Shown piece after piece: positions 9,023 to 16,600 of a stretch of 28,289 bases of DNA. The translations under genes and the position numbers were made by a program. A model generated the notes under the pieces. That model had not been told where the DNA came from, did not search any database, and saw only the letters and a list, made by a program, of their open reading frames with translations. The stretch is from JACCYX01 sp964610045 (GTDB lineage Bacteria; Chloroflexota; Chloroflexia; Thermomicrobiales; UBA6265). The DNA is taken from contig CAZSUN010000046.1 in NCBI GenBank assembly GCA_964610045.1, positions 1 to 28,289 of the forward strand, in the 5' to 3' direction. Numbering within the stretch: position 1 is the first letter of the stretch; every line of letters begins with the position of its first letter.

Positions 9023-10138
9023 ATGGATGGGAGTACGGGCGATCTCGCGGTGTTCGTGTTTGTGGTGGCATTGCGGTTGTTCGTGCCGCTGCTGATTCCG
9101 AAGTTTCCGTTACCGGCAGTGATCGCTTGCCTCATCATCGATGGCGTCGATCAAACCATCTTCCAGAAGTACACGGACCTCGATCTCTCCGGCTACCAGT
9201 CGTACGACAAGGCGCTGGACATCTACTATCTGACCATCGCCTATATGTCGACGTTCAGGAACTGGGAGAATTTCTATGGCTTTGAGATGAGCCGGTTTCT
9301 CTACTACTACCGGCTGGCCGGCGTCGCGCTGTTCGAGATCACGCACCTGCGGGCGCTGCTGCTGTTCTTTCCGAACACCTTTGAGTACTTCTTCATTTTC
9401 TACGAGGCCGTTCGTCTCCGGTGGAACCCGATCCGGATGTCGGCGACCGTGGTCGTGCTCTCTGCCGGCGCGATCTGGGTCTTCATCAAGGTTCCGCAGG
9501 AGTACTGGATCCATATCGCCCAGCGGGATGTGACCGACACGCTGCGCGCGGATCCCTGGTTGATTCCCGTGATTGCGGCGGCTGTGGTCGGCATCCTCGT
9601 CTTCGCCTGGTGGGCGATGACCTACCGCCTGCCACCCGCTGACAGGAAACTCACCTTCGTCGTTGCCGATCCGTTTGGGCACGAGGAGTACCGGCGGGCG
9701 GCGCTCGTGTTGCGCGATCGTCCCCTGTTCAACCGCGCACTCTTCGAGCGCATCATCATGGTTGCGCTTGTCTGCTTCATCTTTTCGCAGATCCTGCCGA
9801 ACACCCGACTCAGTACCCTGCAACTCACAGTCGGAGTCGCGATCCTGATCATCCTCAATACGGTCGTCTCGGAATTCCTTGCGCGCCGCGGTATGGACTG
9901 GCAGTCCACCTTTACCGAGTTCATCGCCATGATGGTGGTCAATGCCGGTATTCTTGGCGCCTACCGTCTGGTGGCAGGATCGAGGGACTTCAGTTGGGGT
10001 AATACGATCTTCATGCTCTTCGTGATCAGCCTGCTGATCACCCTCTACGACCGGTACCAGCCGTACCACTACCTCCGCGAGGAAGCCCGCCTGGCCGCGA
10101 AGTCGGCGTCCGGAAGCCAGCAGCCTGCCGCGGCTTGA
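9023..10138 (+). CDS. Uncharacterised polytopic membrane protein
   Basis: 371-residue integral membrane protein that I do not recognise. About eight to ten hydrophobic segments are visible, roughly at residues 8-25, 30-42, 64-76, 92-106, 110-130, 138-156, 180-200, 242-258, 266-284, 298-314 and 327-342. A soluble stretch at 202-240 contains FVVADPFGHEEYRRAALVLRD. The N-terminal half is rich in Tyr and Phe (for example RFLYYYRLAGVALFEITHLR, 91-110). The C-terminus is a charged tail, so it likely faces the cytoplasm. ATG at 9023 is preceded by a GGAGAGGG stretch. It stands alone, 206 bases after anmK, and ends just before a strong palindrome. Confidence 0.7.
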   Translation: MDGSTGDLAVFVFVVALRLFVPLLIPKFPLPAVIACLIIDGVDQTIFQKYTDLDLSGYQSYDKALDIYYLTIAYMSTFRNWENFYGFEMSRFLYYYRLAGVALFEITHLRALLLFFPNTFEYFFIFYEAVRLRWNPIRMSATVVVLSAGAIWVFIKVPQEYWIHIAQRDVTDTLRADPWLIPVIAAAVVGILVFAWWAMTYRLPPADRKLTFVVADPFGHEEYRRAALVLRDRPLFNRALFERIIMVALVCFIFSQILPNTRLSTLQLTVGVAILIILNTVVSEFLARRGMDWQSTFTEFIAMMVVNAGILGAYRLVAGSRDFSWGNTIFMLFVISLLITLYDRYQPYHYLREEARLAAKSASGSQQPAAA

Positions 10139-10161
10139 TGATCCCGGCGAGGGAATGAACG

Positions 10162-10191
10162 GAGGGGCGAGCCAGGCCTGGCTCGCCCCTC
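10162..10191. terminator. 30-base perfect palindrome, likely bidirectional terminator
   Basis: GAGGGGCGAGCCAGG at 10162-10176 is followed directly by its exact reverse complement at 10177-10191. It lies 23 bases after the membrane-protein stop and 24 bases before the stop of the convergent luciferase-like gene, where it could end both transcripts. There is no T-run on either side, so Rho-independent action is not certain. Its GGGGCGA core resembles the GTAGGGGCGACC hairpins elsewhere in the window. Confidence 0.6.
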
Positions 10192-10215
10192 GCTGGTTGG
10201 TGCCGGGATTCGGTA

Positions 10216-11202
10216 TCAGGCGGTCCGGAACGGCTCGACGATGTGCTTCGCGATCAGCTCCAGTTGCGAGATGTCGTCGGTCAGCGTGTGCAGCATCATG
10301 TACTCGATACCCACCTTGCGCCGGTCCTCAACCATCTGCTGGATGCGGTCGACCGTGCCGTTCAGGTACACCGCTTCGAGGAAGTCCCACGGCCGGGCCG
10401 ACCCCGTCAGCCGGAAGTAGCGATCCTGCTGCTCCTTCGTGACCTCGTCGGCGCTGCCGTTCTCCACGATGTAAACGAAATTCTCGTGCGCCATGATGAA
10501 CGGGTCATTGGCCTTGCCGAGCTCCGCTCGCGCCGCCACGATCTCGTCCATGTCGACGGCGATCAGGTCGGCTGGGCAGGTTGGCCGCGCGATCCAGGCA
10601 TCCGACCGTGCGATTCGCTGCAACACGTTCGGATGCATCTGCGATTTCTCGGTCGAGGCGGCGTGAACGAGCTGCCGGCCTCCCGCAACCCAGACCGGTG
10701 GCACCGTCGTCAGCGGCTCCACCGAAACGCCTTCCATGTCGTAGTACGTGCCGTGGAACGTCACGTTGGGCTCGCTCAGCAGCAGGTTGACGGCATCGAG
10801 CACCTCGTCAGTGCGGGCACCCCGTTCCGACTTGTGCACACCAACCGATTCGAATTCCGGCCCATACCAGCCCGTGCCGATTCCGAACTGGTAGCGCCCG
10901 CCCGAGAGATGCTGGAGCGTGGAAATCTCCTTCGCCAGGACCACCGGTTGCCGGACAGGCAGGATCAGCACCGAGGTTCCAAGCTGCACCCGCTCGGTGA
11001 TCGCCGAGACGTGCGAGAGCGTCATCAGCGAATCGAGCCAGCTCACGCCGTAGAGTCCGGTGGCGGTGACGATGTGATCGGTGATCCAGAGGGAGTCGAA
11101 CCCGAGTTCCTCCGCCCGCCGGGCGAAGTTCCGCAACCGCCCCGCGTGATCGGGACCGGTGCCCGGAAACAGGAAAGTCGGGAGGAACACACCAAACTTC
11201 AT
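10216..11202 (-). CDS. Luciferase-like (LLM class) F420/flavin-dependent oxidoreductase
   Basis: 328-residue luciferase-like TIM barrel oxidoreductase. Seen: MKFGVFLPTF at the N-terminus, RRAEELGFDSLWITDH (28-43), LGTSVLILPVRQPVVLAKEISTLQHLSGGR in two parts near 74-103, and FGIGTGWYGPEF (106-117), which is the cofactor-binding signature of the LLM group in actinobacteria and Chloroflexota, where F420 or FMN is used. The reaction and substrate are unknown. ATG at 11202 follows AAGGAG 8 bases upstream. It is divergent from the DUF993 gene, with 167 bases between them. Confidence 0.88.
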   Translation of the reverse strand: MKFGVFLPTFLFPGTGPDHAGRLRNFARRAEELGFDSLWITDHIVTATGLYGVSWLDSLMTLSHVSAITERVQLGTSVLILPVRQPVVLAKEISTLQHLSGGRYQFGIGTGWYGPEFESVGVHKSERGARTDEVLDAVNLLLSEPNVTFHGTYYDMEGVSVEPLTTVPPVWVAGGRQLVHAASTEKSQMHPNVLQRIARSDAWIARPTCPADLIAVDMDEIVAARAELGKANDPFIMAHENFVYIVENGSADEVTKEQQDRYFRLTGSARPWDFLEAVYLNGTVDRIQQMVEDRRKVGIEYMMLHTLTDDISQLELIAKHIVEPFRTA

Positions 11203-11369
11203 GCAATGGCTCCTTCATCACAACGGAAGATGCGCAAGTTGCGTCGCGCCGAAACAGGTGAGGGGAGGGTAGCACTCACGCCAGTTGCGCGAAAGGCTTG
11301 TGTTGTGGATATCGCGCCATGCCCGGTATGATCGCCCCATCGGCCCGCACCAGCGAAGAGGCGCTTCCC

Positions 11370-12545
11370 ATGATTGCCACCGACCGCACCGTCAATCTAC
11401 CCACGTTTACCGACGGAATCGAAGCCTTCACGCCCGGTCCTGCCCCGGAATACCCACCGGTGCATGGCGAACCCGTCACCCGCGTCGCCTTCGCCGCCGC
11501 CCACGTCGTGAGCGATCCGCTCTCCAGCATCGATCCCACCCTCGATGTCGCCGTCGACTGGGATGCCACCCTCGCCTTCCGCCGTCACCTCTGGTCGCTC
11601 GGATTCCGTGTCGCCGAGGCGATGGACACCGCCCAGCGCGGGATGGGCCTGGACTGGACGACGACCCAGGAATTGATCCGCCGTTCCGTGGCCGAGGCGA
11701 AGGCGGTTGGTGGCCAGGTCGCCTCCGGCGCCGGCACCGATCACCTCGCGCCGTCTCCGTCGCGCTCGGTTGATGACGTGATCGCGGCCTACGAAGAGCA
11801 GTGCGCCTTCGTCGAAAGCGTGAATGGCCGCATCATCCTGATGGCGAGCCGCGCCCTCGCCGCCTGCGCCACCAGCCCGGACGACTACCATCGCGTCTAC
11901 GGTCATATCCTGGACCAGGTCCGCGAACCGGTCATCCTCCACTGGCTGGGCGACATGTTCGATCCCGCCCTCGCCGGGTACTGGGGCAGCCACGAACTGG
12001 AAACCGCGATGGACACCGTGGTCTCGATCATCGATGCCCACGCCGCGAAGGTCGACGGGATCAAGGTCTCCCTGCTGGACAAGGACGCGGAAATCGTCCT
12101 CCGCAGCCGATTGCCGGAGGGAGTCAGGCTCTATACCGGCGACGACTTCAACTATCCGGAGCTGATCCGGGGCGATGGGCAGCGTCACTCCGACGCCCTG
12201 CTCGGCATCTTTGATGCGATCGCCCCGGTCGCGCGGGCGGCCCTGGCTGCTCTCGATGCCGGTGACGGTGACCGCTACGACGCGATCTTCGCCCCGACCG
12301 TGCCCCTGGCGCGGCACATCTTCGCCGCCCCCACCCGCTTCTACAAAACCGGGGTCGTCTTCCTCGCCTGGCTCAACGGCCACCAGGACCACTTCCGGAT
12401 GGTCGCCGGCCAGGAAAACGCGCGGTCGGTCGTCCACCTCGCCGAACTCGCCCGCCTCGCCGGTGTCGCCGGCGCCCTCCGCGACCCCGACCTTGCCGTC
12501 CACCGGCTCCGCGCCTTCCTCGAGGTCGCCGGCGTCCCGCAATAG
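11370..12545 (+). CDS. DUF993 family protein (dihydrodipicolinate-synthase-like TIM barrel)
   Basis: 391-residue protein that I recognise as DUF993, a family related to the dihydrodipicolinate synthase/N-acetylneuraminate lyase aldolases. Seen: RVAFAAAHVVSDPL (38-51), AVDWDATLAFRRHLWSLGF (61-79), VAEAMDTAQRGMGLDW (81-96), GAGTDHLAP (120-128), HWLGDMFDPALAGYW (191-205), KVDGIKVSLLDKD with Lys232 as a candidate Schiff-base lysine, and TGDDFNYPELI (257-267). No activity is established for the family to my knowledge; it is often seen with sugar or inositol catabolism genes. ATG at 11370 has only GAGG 9 bases upstream; earlier in-frame starts (11298, 11319) add non-conserved residues. Confidence 0.85.
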   Translation: MIATDRTVNLPTFTDGIEAFTPGPAPEYPPVHGEPVTRVAFAAAHVVSDPLSSIDPTLDVAVDWDATLAFRRHLWSLGFRVAEAMDTAQRGMGLDWTTTQELIRRSVAEAKAVGGQVASGAGTDHLAPSPSRSVDDVIAAYEEQCAFVESVNGRIILMASRALAACATSPDDYHRVYGHILDQVREPVILHWLGDMFDPALAGYWGSHELETAMDTVVSIIDAHAAKVDGIKVSLLDKDAEIVLRSRLPEGVRLYTGDDFNYPELIRGDGQRHSDALLGIFDAIAPVARAALAALDAGDGDRYDAIFAPTVPLARHIFAAPTRFYKTGVVFLAWLNGHQDHFRMVAGQENARSVVHLAELARLAGVAGALRDPDLAVHRLRAFLEVAGVPQ

Positions 12546-12571
12546 CGCTGCGACTCCGGCGCCGCAGCGCT
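12544..12571. terminator. Hairpin at the end of the DUF993 gene
   Basis: AGCGCTGCG (12544-12552) and CGCAGCGCT (12563-12571) are perfect 9-base arms around a 10-base loop. The left arm overlaps the TAG stop of the DUF993 gene. The site lies in the 89-base gap before the convergent DUF4239-like gene. No T-run follows, so a terminator role is probable but not proven. Confidence 0.45.
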
Positions 12572-12634
12572 GCCGAGCCTGTCTCGGCCCTTGCCTGCGC
12601 ACGGCTGGGAACGATCAGAAGCCCGACCGCTCGC

Positions 12635-13447
12635 TCAGGGGGCTGGTTCTTCCGCCATCGATGCCTGGACGTTGATCAGTGGCTGTTGCGAGACCGGGAG
12701 ATAGCCATTCTCCGGGTTGTCGAGCACGGCGATCAGGGCGAAAACGGTGGAAAACGAGAGGGCGAGCACAATCAGGATCAGGCTGCGCCGTGACCTGGCA
12801 ATGGCCGTCTGATACCCAACGGCGAACATGCCGAGAAGCACCAGCGCTCCGAGGGCAAGCCAGAGCCCATCCGGCAGGCGGGATTGCACGGCCACCGCCA
12901 CCCGAAGCTCCTGGACATCGCCGACGCTGTTCAGGGAATCCATGTACAGCGCCAGCATGTCGGATTCGGGCGCGAGATTCGCCTGTTCGACGCCCATCGC
13001 CCACAACTGGGTGTTGATCTCACCCAATTGGGCGATCTGCGCGGGAAGGTCGTCGCTCTCTGGATGCTTGCCCGATTCCACCAGGATGTCCATGTACGTC
13101 CGGAACAGATCCTGTGCCTCATCCTGCTGGGCGTCCGGCAGGAAGTCGGTCCGCTGGAATGCCGTGCTGATCGTGATTGCCTGCTCGCGAACCAACTCCT
13201 TCCGGGCGTCGTAGCGGTTGGCGACGATCCCGAAGGTGAAGGCGAGCATGAACGCGAGCAAGGCGAGCACGGTCCCCGTCACGGCGGAAACCGGCGCTTC
13301 CTTTTCTCGCTCGGATCGCTGCCCAATGGCCGACCCAACCCGGTAGCCGAGTTCGATCGCGAGCCCGATCAGGACGATGCTGCCAAGAATGATGAGCCAA
13401 AGCGGTCGATCGCTGACAGTCACGGGTCCATCCCTCACAAAGCTCAT
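12635..13447 (-). CDS. DUF4239-like membrane protein
   Basis: 270-residue membrane protein with the layout of the DUF4239 (bestrophin-like) family: two transmembrane helices near 16-34 and 56-77, a central soluble helical region (about 80-190) and two more helices near 194-213 and 221-242. The second helix carries GTVLALLAFMLAFTFGIV followed by ANRYDARKELVREQA, which is the best family match. Function is unknown; a channel-like role is only suggested by the distant bestrophin relation. The C-terminal tail, residues 245-270, is hydrophilic. ATG at 13447 has no clear ribosome site; a GTG eight codons in has GAGG 9 bases upstream and may be the true start. It follows the cupin gene by 18 bases in the same direction, probably one operon. 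Confidence 0.72.
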   Translation of the reverse strand: MSFVRDGPVTVSDRPLWLIILGSIVLIGLAIELGYRVGSAIGQRSEREKEAPVSAVTGTVLALLAFMLAFTFGIVANRYDARKELVREQAITISTAFQRTDFLPDAQQDEAQDLFRTYMDILVESGKHPESDDLPAQIAQLGEINTQLWAMGVEQANLAPESDMLALYMDSLNSVGDVQELRVAVAVQSRLPDGLWLALGALVLLGMFAVGYQTAIARSRRSLILIVLALSFSTVFALIAVLDNPENGYLPVSQQPLINVQASMAEEPAP

Positions 13448-13465
13448 GACGCCGGGAATGAGCGA

Positions 13466-13828
13466 CTACTGGGCCAGCGGGACCTTCGATTCGCCTGGCG
13501 AGTCGATCATTAACACGGTGAGCTGCAATCGTGCCTGTTCGGCGGCAGTCACGCTGTGCGGCACCTGCGGCTCGATGTGCAGCAGGTCGCCGGGGGTCAG
13601 TTCGAATGCCTGGCCGCCGACGGTGACCGTGACGATCCCTTCGATCGCCTGCAGGAGGGCCGGATGCTGGGCGGTGTGCTCCCGCAGCGTCGTCCCGGCA
13701 TCGAAGGCGAAGACCACCACATTGGCGCCGGTCGCCTTCAGCACCGAAACCGGCTTGATGCGGTCGGGCTCGTACTCGGCCATTCCCGCCGCATCGTCAA
13801 CATAGGTGAATTGCACAGCATCGGTCAT
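13466..13828 (-). CDS. Small cupin-domain protein
   Basis: 120-residue single-domain cupin. Metal-ligand positions are visible as His51 and His55 (REHTAQH), the Glu63-Gly64 that ends cupin motif 1, and His91 in motif 2 (PGDLLHIEPQVPHSV, 79-93). Such small cupins may be dioxygenases, isomerases or binding proteins; no substrate is apparent. I chose ATG at 13828 because GGAGG lies 5 bases upstream; 20 codons further upstream are open but unlike the family. It is probably cotranscribed with the DUF4239-like gene that starts 18 bases after its stop. Confidence 0.8.
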   Translation of the reverse strand: MTDAVQFTYVDDAAGMAEYEPDRIKPVSVLKATGANVVVFAFDAGTTLREHTAQHPALLQAIEGIVTVTVGGQAFELTPGDLLHIEPQVPHSVTAAEQARLQLTVLMIDSPGESKVPLAQ

Positions 13829-13916
13829 CGGGGCCTCCAAGCGTGGTCGCGAATCATCTGCCGGGCAGGATAGCATGGGCAGGCGCACGTTCCGATGGTG
13901 GTCCGGACTGCCCCTC

Positions 13917-13972
13917 GATCGTCATCCTGGGGCGAAGCCGAAGGATCCCCCGGCGCAGCGAAGCGAGAGCCG
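13917..13972. repeat. GTCATCCTG-type dispersed repeat cutting a GNAT gene
   Basis: GTCATCCTGG(N10)GAAGGATCC at 13921-13950, followed by GGCGCAGCGAAGCGAGAG, is a member of the common bacterial GTCATCCTGAGCGAAGCGAAGGATC-like repeat type. It forms the last codons and the stop of the decayed GNAT frame on the minus strand. Confidence 0.55.
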
Positions 13973-14250
13973 GTCGGCCGCGACCCGTTCGACCAGTGCC
14001 CGGCCGATCCCCTGCCGATGCCGGTCGGGCGCGACCGCCATCCAGGCGATCTTCCGCGATTCCGGGAACGGCGTTTCGACAGTGACGAAACCGGCGATCT
14101 CGCTGCCGGTGAGTGCGACATAACCCGAATATGAATCCAGTGAGTCGCGGAGTGCAGTCAGCCCTTCCTCGATCCCGAACCAGGCGGGGAGGTTGCGGGC
14201 GATTTCTTCACAACGTATGACATCACTGCTTGTGAGTCAGGAACCCGAAT
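13922..14250 (-). pseudogene. Decayed GNAT acetyltransferase, truncated by a repeat
   Basis: On the minus strand, 14236-13922 is open for 104 codons and reads like a GNAT: VIRCEEIARNLPAWFGIEEG near the start, then IAGFVTVETPFPESRKIAWM, and the acetyl-CoA loop APDRHRQGIGRALVERV. The reading frame has no start codon: a TGA stands directly upstream. The expected N-terminal strand (IRVPDSQ) is found in another frame at 14250-14230, as if one base were gained or two lost near 14228. The C-terminal half after VERV is gone; the frame runs into the GTCATCCTG-type repeat and ends at its TGA. The gene is therefore probably dead, from a repeat-associated truncation plus a frameshift. Confidence 0.6.
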
Positions 14251-14364
14251 CGGTGCTTGGAGGGAGTCGATTCGACTCGGCACACCTGGAGCCGTCCCCG
14301 CAAGGGAAGACCTGCTAGCATCTTCGGCTGTCGACATGATGCTGCAGGAAAGGGAGAACCCGGA

Positions 14365-15387
14365 ATGTTGTCCGTCCCAAGCGAGTCTGTCCTCCAGTGG
14401 GCGGCACAAGTCCTCGGTCGGAATGCCGAAATCACCGTGAAGGGCAGTCTACATGGCGCCGTCAGCCCATGGCTCCTGCATGTGTCCCAAGGCGCTTCTA
14501 CCTATGATGTCGTGATGCGCATTCCCGTCTCTGGAAGGATTGCTCCGGCTGGCATTCTCGCCAATGCGGATGCGCTCGAACTGGCTGGGAAACACGGTCT
14601 GCCAGCGCCTCGCATCCTGGCGTGTGACCGAACCGGACAAGAAGCGGGGGTGACTGTTTCGCTCGAAGCTGCGCTCCCGGGACTGAGTGACTTCCCGGAT
14701 ACGCTCGATGCGACGCAACTGCGACGAGTCGGTGTCGCCATGGCTCGGGTTCACGCCATCCATCTTGATCCGCAGCCCAGTCTTCCTCGGCGCACACGAC
14801 CGATCCAGCCAGATGACCGTGCCAGGGACCGGCGCTGGGCAGCATTGTTCCAATCGTCCCCTGAGAACCAGGATGACGTACTCACCACCTATTGCGGGAC
14901 GACCGCTTTCCCGGCTGATGACCCAGGAGCGTTTCTGTCTCAAATGATGTCGACACCTTTGCTCCTCCTGGCGGACGATCTTGTCCGGGAATACGATCGC
15001 TCCGACGAGCCAGCTGTTCTCGTCCACGGTGATCTCTGGCCCGGCAATACCCGATGGGTGAAGGGGCGCTTCACAGCTCTGATTGACTGGAAGACGGCTG
15101 GTGTAGGGAATCCGGGGGTTGATCTCGGTTCGATGCGTATGCAAGTGGCGCTGCGATACGGCCTGCCAGCAGCCGAGTTCGTGCGTGAGGGTTGGGAACA
15201 AGAGGCAGGACGACCAGCAACTGACATTGCGTATTGGGACGCCGTTGCCGCGTTGAATACTCCGACGATCATGGAAGGCTGGGCAGGCTGTGATCCCATT
15301 TCTCATCCGCTGGGGTCAAGGGCTGTCACGCTGCGCCGTGATGAGTTTCTCCAACGCGCCGTTGATACGCTGGCAACATATGCCTGA
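14365..15387 (+). CDS. APH-family phosphotransferase
   Basis: 340-residue protein of the aminoglycoside-phosphotransferase/choline-kinase fold. The catalytic loop H221-G-D223-L-W-P-G-N228 and the metal-binding D241-W of ALIDWKTAG are intact, followed by GNPGVDLGSMR (248-258). The usual Glu after the DW is a Lys here. The N-lobe has VMRIPVSG around 50-57 in the ATP-lysine region, with an unusual arginine. Members phosphorylate aminoglycosides, macrolides, homoserine, fructosamines or other small alcohols; there is no basis to call it a resistance gene. ATG at 14365 has GGGAG 8 bases upstream. Base composition is lower (about 60% in lines I counted, against 65-75% in other genes), which hints at recent acquisition. 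No partner gene is next to it. Confidence 0.78.
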   Translation: MLSVPSESVLQWAAQVLGRNAEITVKGSLHGAVSPWLLHVSQGASTYDVVMRIPVSGRIAPAGILANADALELAGKHGLPAPRILACDRTGQEAGVTVSLEAALPGLSDFPDTLDATQLRRVGVAMARVHAIHLDPQPSLPRRTRPIQPDDRARDRRWAALFQSSPENQDDVLTTYCGTTAFPADDPGAFLSQMMSTPLLLLADDLVREYDRSDEPAVLVHGDLWPGNTRWVKGRFTALIDWKTAGVGNPGVDLGSMRMQVALRYGLPAAEFVREGWEQEAGRPATDIAYWDAVAALNTPTIMEGWAGCDPISHPLGSRAVTLRRDEFLQRAVDTLATYA

Positions 15388-15535
15388 ATGAAACACCGGG
15401 GAGCACAGAAAATCTGCACCCGGACTCGTTGCATCGCCCAATGTCCCTCGACCCTGAACAGATACGGACATGCGGCATCGCTCAGAGGAACCATCTTTCA
15501 GGCATCCGCTCTCCTCGGGTTTCTCATCCCTGTTT

Positions 15536-15554
15536 TTCTCTTTCCTGTTTTCTC
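15536..15554 (-). repeat. Purine-rich 19-base motif, copy 1
   Basis: Read on the minus strand this is GAGAAAACAGGAAAGAGAA. It begins 4 bases after the TAG stop of the DinB gene at 15559. The following bases repeat the theme (AAACAGGG, then GAGAAACC). An exact second copy sits at 21101-21119, 6 bases after the stop of a different minus-strand gene. Confidence 0.6.
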
Positions 15555-15558
15555 GTTC

Positions 15559-16053
15559 CTACTCCCGCCCTTCTGGCCACAGGCCCATCACCTGCCGCAG
15601 GATCGCGAACTCCCCGGTGTGGTAGGCGTTGTGATCGGTGGTGACGAGGATTTCCCGGGCAACGGTGTGCTTCTCGTTGCCACCGGCATGCCGGGCGAGG
15701 GCGGTCGGATCGACATCCGGGTTGGTGACCAGGGCACGCAGTATCGTCATCGTTTCCCGAATCCCGGCGATTGTTGCGTTCCAGGCAGCTTCGTCGGCCA
15801 GCGCATCCTGCGCGGGCCAGTACTCGCGCGGCCACTCCAGTTCCCGGTAGATCTCGCCCACCGTGTAGTCGACGATATCCTGCGCCGTGATCCGGATGTG
15901 TTCCAGCAGGTGCCAGAACGAATACGGCACGTTGGTGGGACGGGTGTTGTAGTGCTCCGGCGGGAAATCGGCGATGGCCTCCTCGAACGGCATGAAGGCT
16001 TGACCACCGTCGATGCTGCCGAGCAGGGCGTTGCGGATTGCGGTCTCGTTCAT
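15559..16053 (-). CDS. DinB family protein
   Basis: 164-residue DinB-like four-helix bundle, the fold of metal-dependent thiol S-transferases and DNA-damage-inducible proteins. The likely metal triad is His48 (or His52) in SFWHLLEHI, and His141 and His145 in TTDHNAYHTGEFAILRQ. By family knowledge such proteins often join low-molecular-weight thiols to electrophiles, but many have no known role. ATG at 16053 has GGAGG 9 bases upstream, and that site lies inside a strong hairpin. The gene lies downstream of the DUF5990 gene on the same strand (79-base gap) and ends near a purine-rich repeat. Confidence 0.85.
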   Translation of the reverse strand: MNETAIRNALLGSIDGGQAFMPFEEAIADFPPEHYNTRPTNVPYSFWHLLEHIRITAQDIVDYTVGEIYRELEWPREYWPAQDALADEAAWNATIAGIRETMTILRALVTNPDVDPTALARHAGGNEKHTVAREILVTTDHNAYHTGEFAILRQVMGLWPEGRE

Positions 16054-16061
16054 GGGGCTTT

Positions 16062-16106
16062 CCCTCCTGATGCGATGACAGTTACGCCGTCAACGCATCA
16101 GGAGGG
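16062..16106 (-). promoter_or_regulatory. Hairpin sequestering the DinB ribosome binding site
   Basis: On the minus strand CCCTCCTGATGCG (16106-16094) pairs perfectly with CGCATCAGGAGGG (16074-16062). Inside this, after one mismatch, TGAC pairs with GTCA around a 9-base loop, so 17 pairs form. The downstream arm contains the AGGAGG site for the gene starting at 16053. It could therefore block translation until opened, or be a terminator for the upstream gene, although no T-run follows. Confidence 0.55.
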
Positions 16107-16132
16107 CCATTCGTGAGATGGTGGGCAGGCCG

Positions 16133-16600
16133 TCAATCGATCGCCGCCGGGGATGACAGCACCCATTGCACGGCCGGTGGCCGCACCCCACCGCTGACCG
16201 GCCTGCCCTGCGCGTTCACCAGCGGCAGCGTTGCCACCAGGATCCCGCCTTGCTGGCGTGCCGAATCGAGCAGGGCGCGATCGATATCGTTGAGGCGCAG
16301 CTTGATCCGGGCCACCATCTCACCGTCGCGCATGGTCACCCAGGCGAGGTACAGGATGCGCTCCCCCTTCGGACCGTGGACGTACGGTCCCCTGAAGTCG
16401 AGGGTTCCGTCGCGCTCGATCACCTCGATGCTGGCGTCGAACCGGATCTCCCTGCTGCTCGACGGCGCCGCACCCAGCACATCCTTGTTTCGCTGGATGC
16501 CGAGCGCGATGCTGTCCGGTCCCGAGCACGATCGCCCTGGCCCACCGGTGCCGGTGATGCGGACCGCGACGGTGGTTCCGGTTGTGGACACGGCGGTCAC
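16133..16600 (-). CDS. DUF5990 family protein
   Basis: 155-residue protein that I recognise as DUF5990 from the segment DFRGPYVHGPKGERILYLAW (68-87) and the ending PVSGGVRPPAVQW (134-146). The N-terminal half is VAVRITGTGGPGRSC (11-25), then IALGIQRNKDVL (31-42), also typical. No function is established; it is a small cytoplasmic protein. The GTG start at 16600-16598 overlaps the TGA stop of the upstream 62-residue gene (GTGA), a classic sign of coupled translation. A longer open frame upstream of it is only the shadow of that gene. Confidence 0.78.
   Translation of the reverse strand: MTAVSTTGTTVAVRITGTGGPGRSCSGPDSIALGIQRNKDVLGAAPSSSREIRFDASIEVIERDGTLDFRGPYVHGPKGERILYLAWVTMRDGEMVARIKLRLNDIDRALLDSARQQGGILVATLPLVNAQGRPVSGGVRPPAVQWVLSSPAAID

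Noticed and set aside
14365..15387. Antibiotic resistance gene
   Set aside because: The APH fold alone does not show an antibiotic substrate; many relatives act on metabolites.
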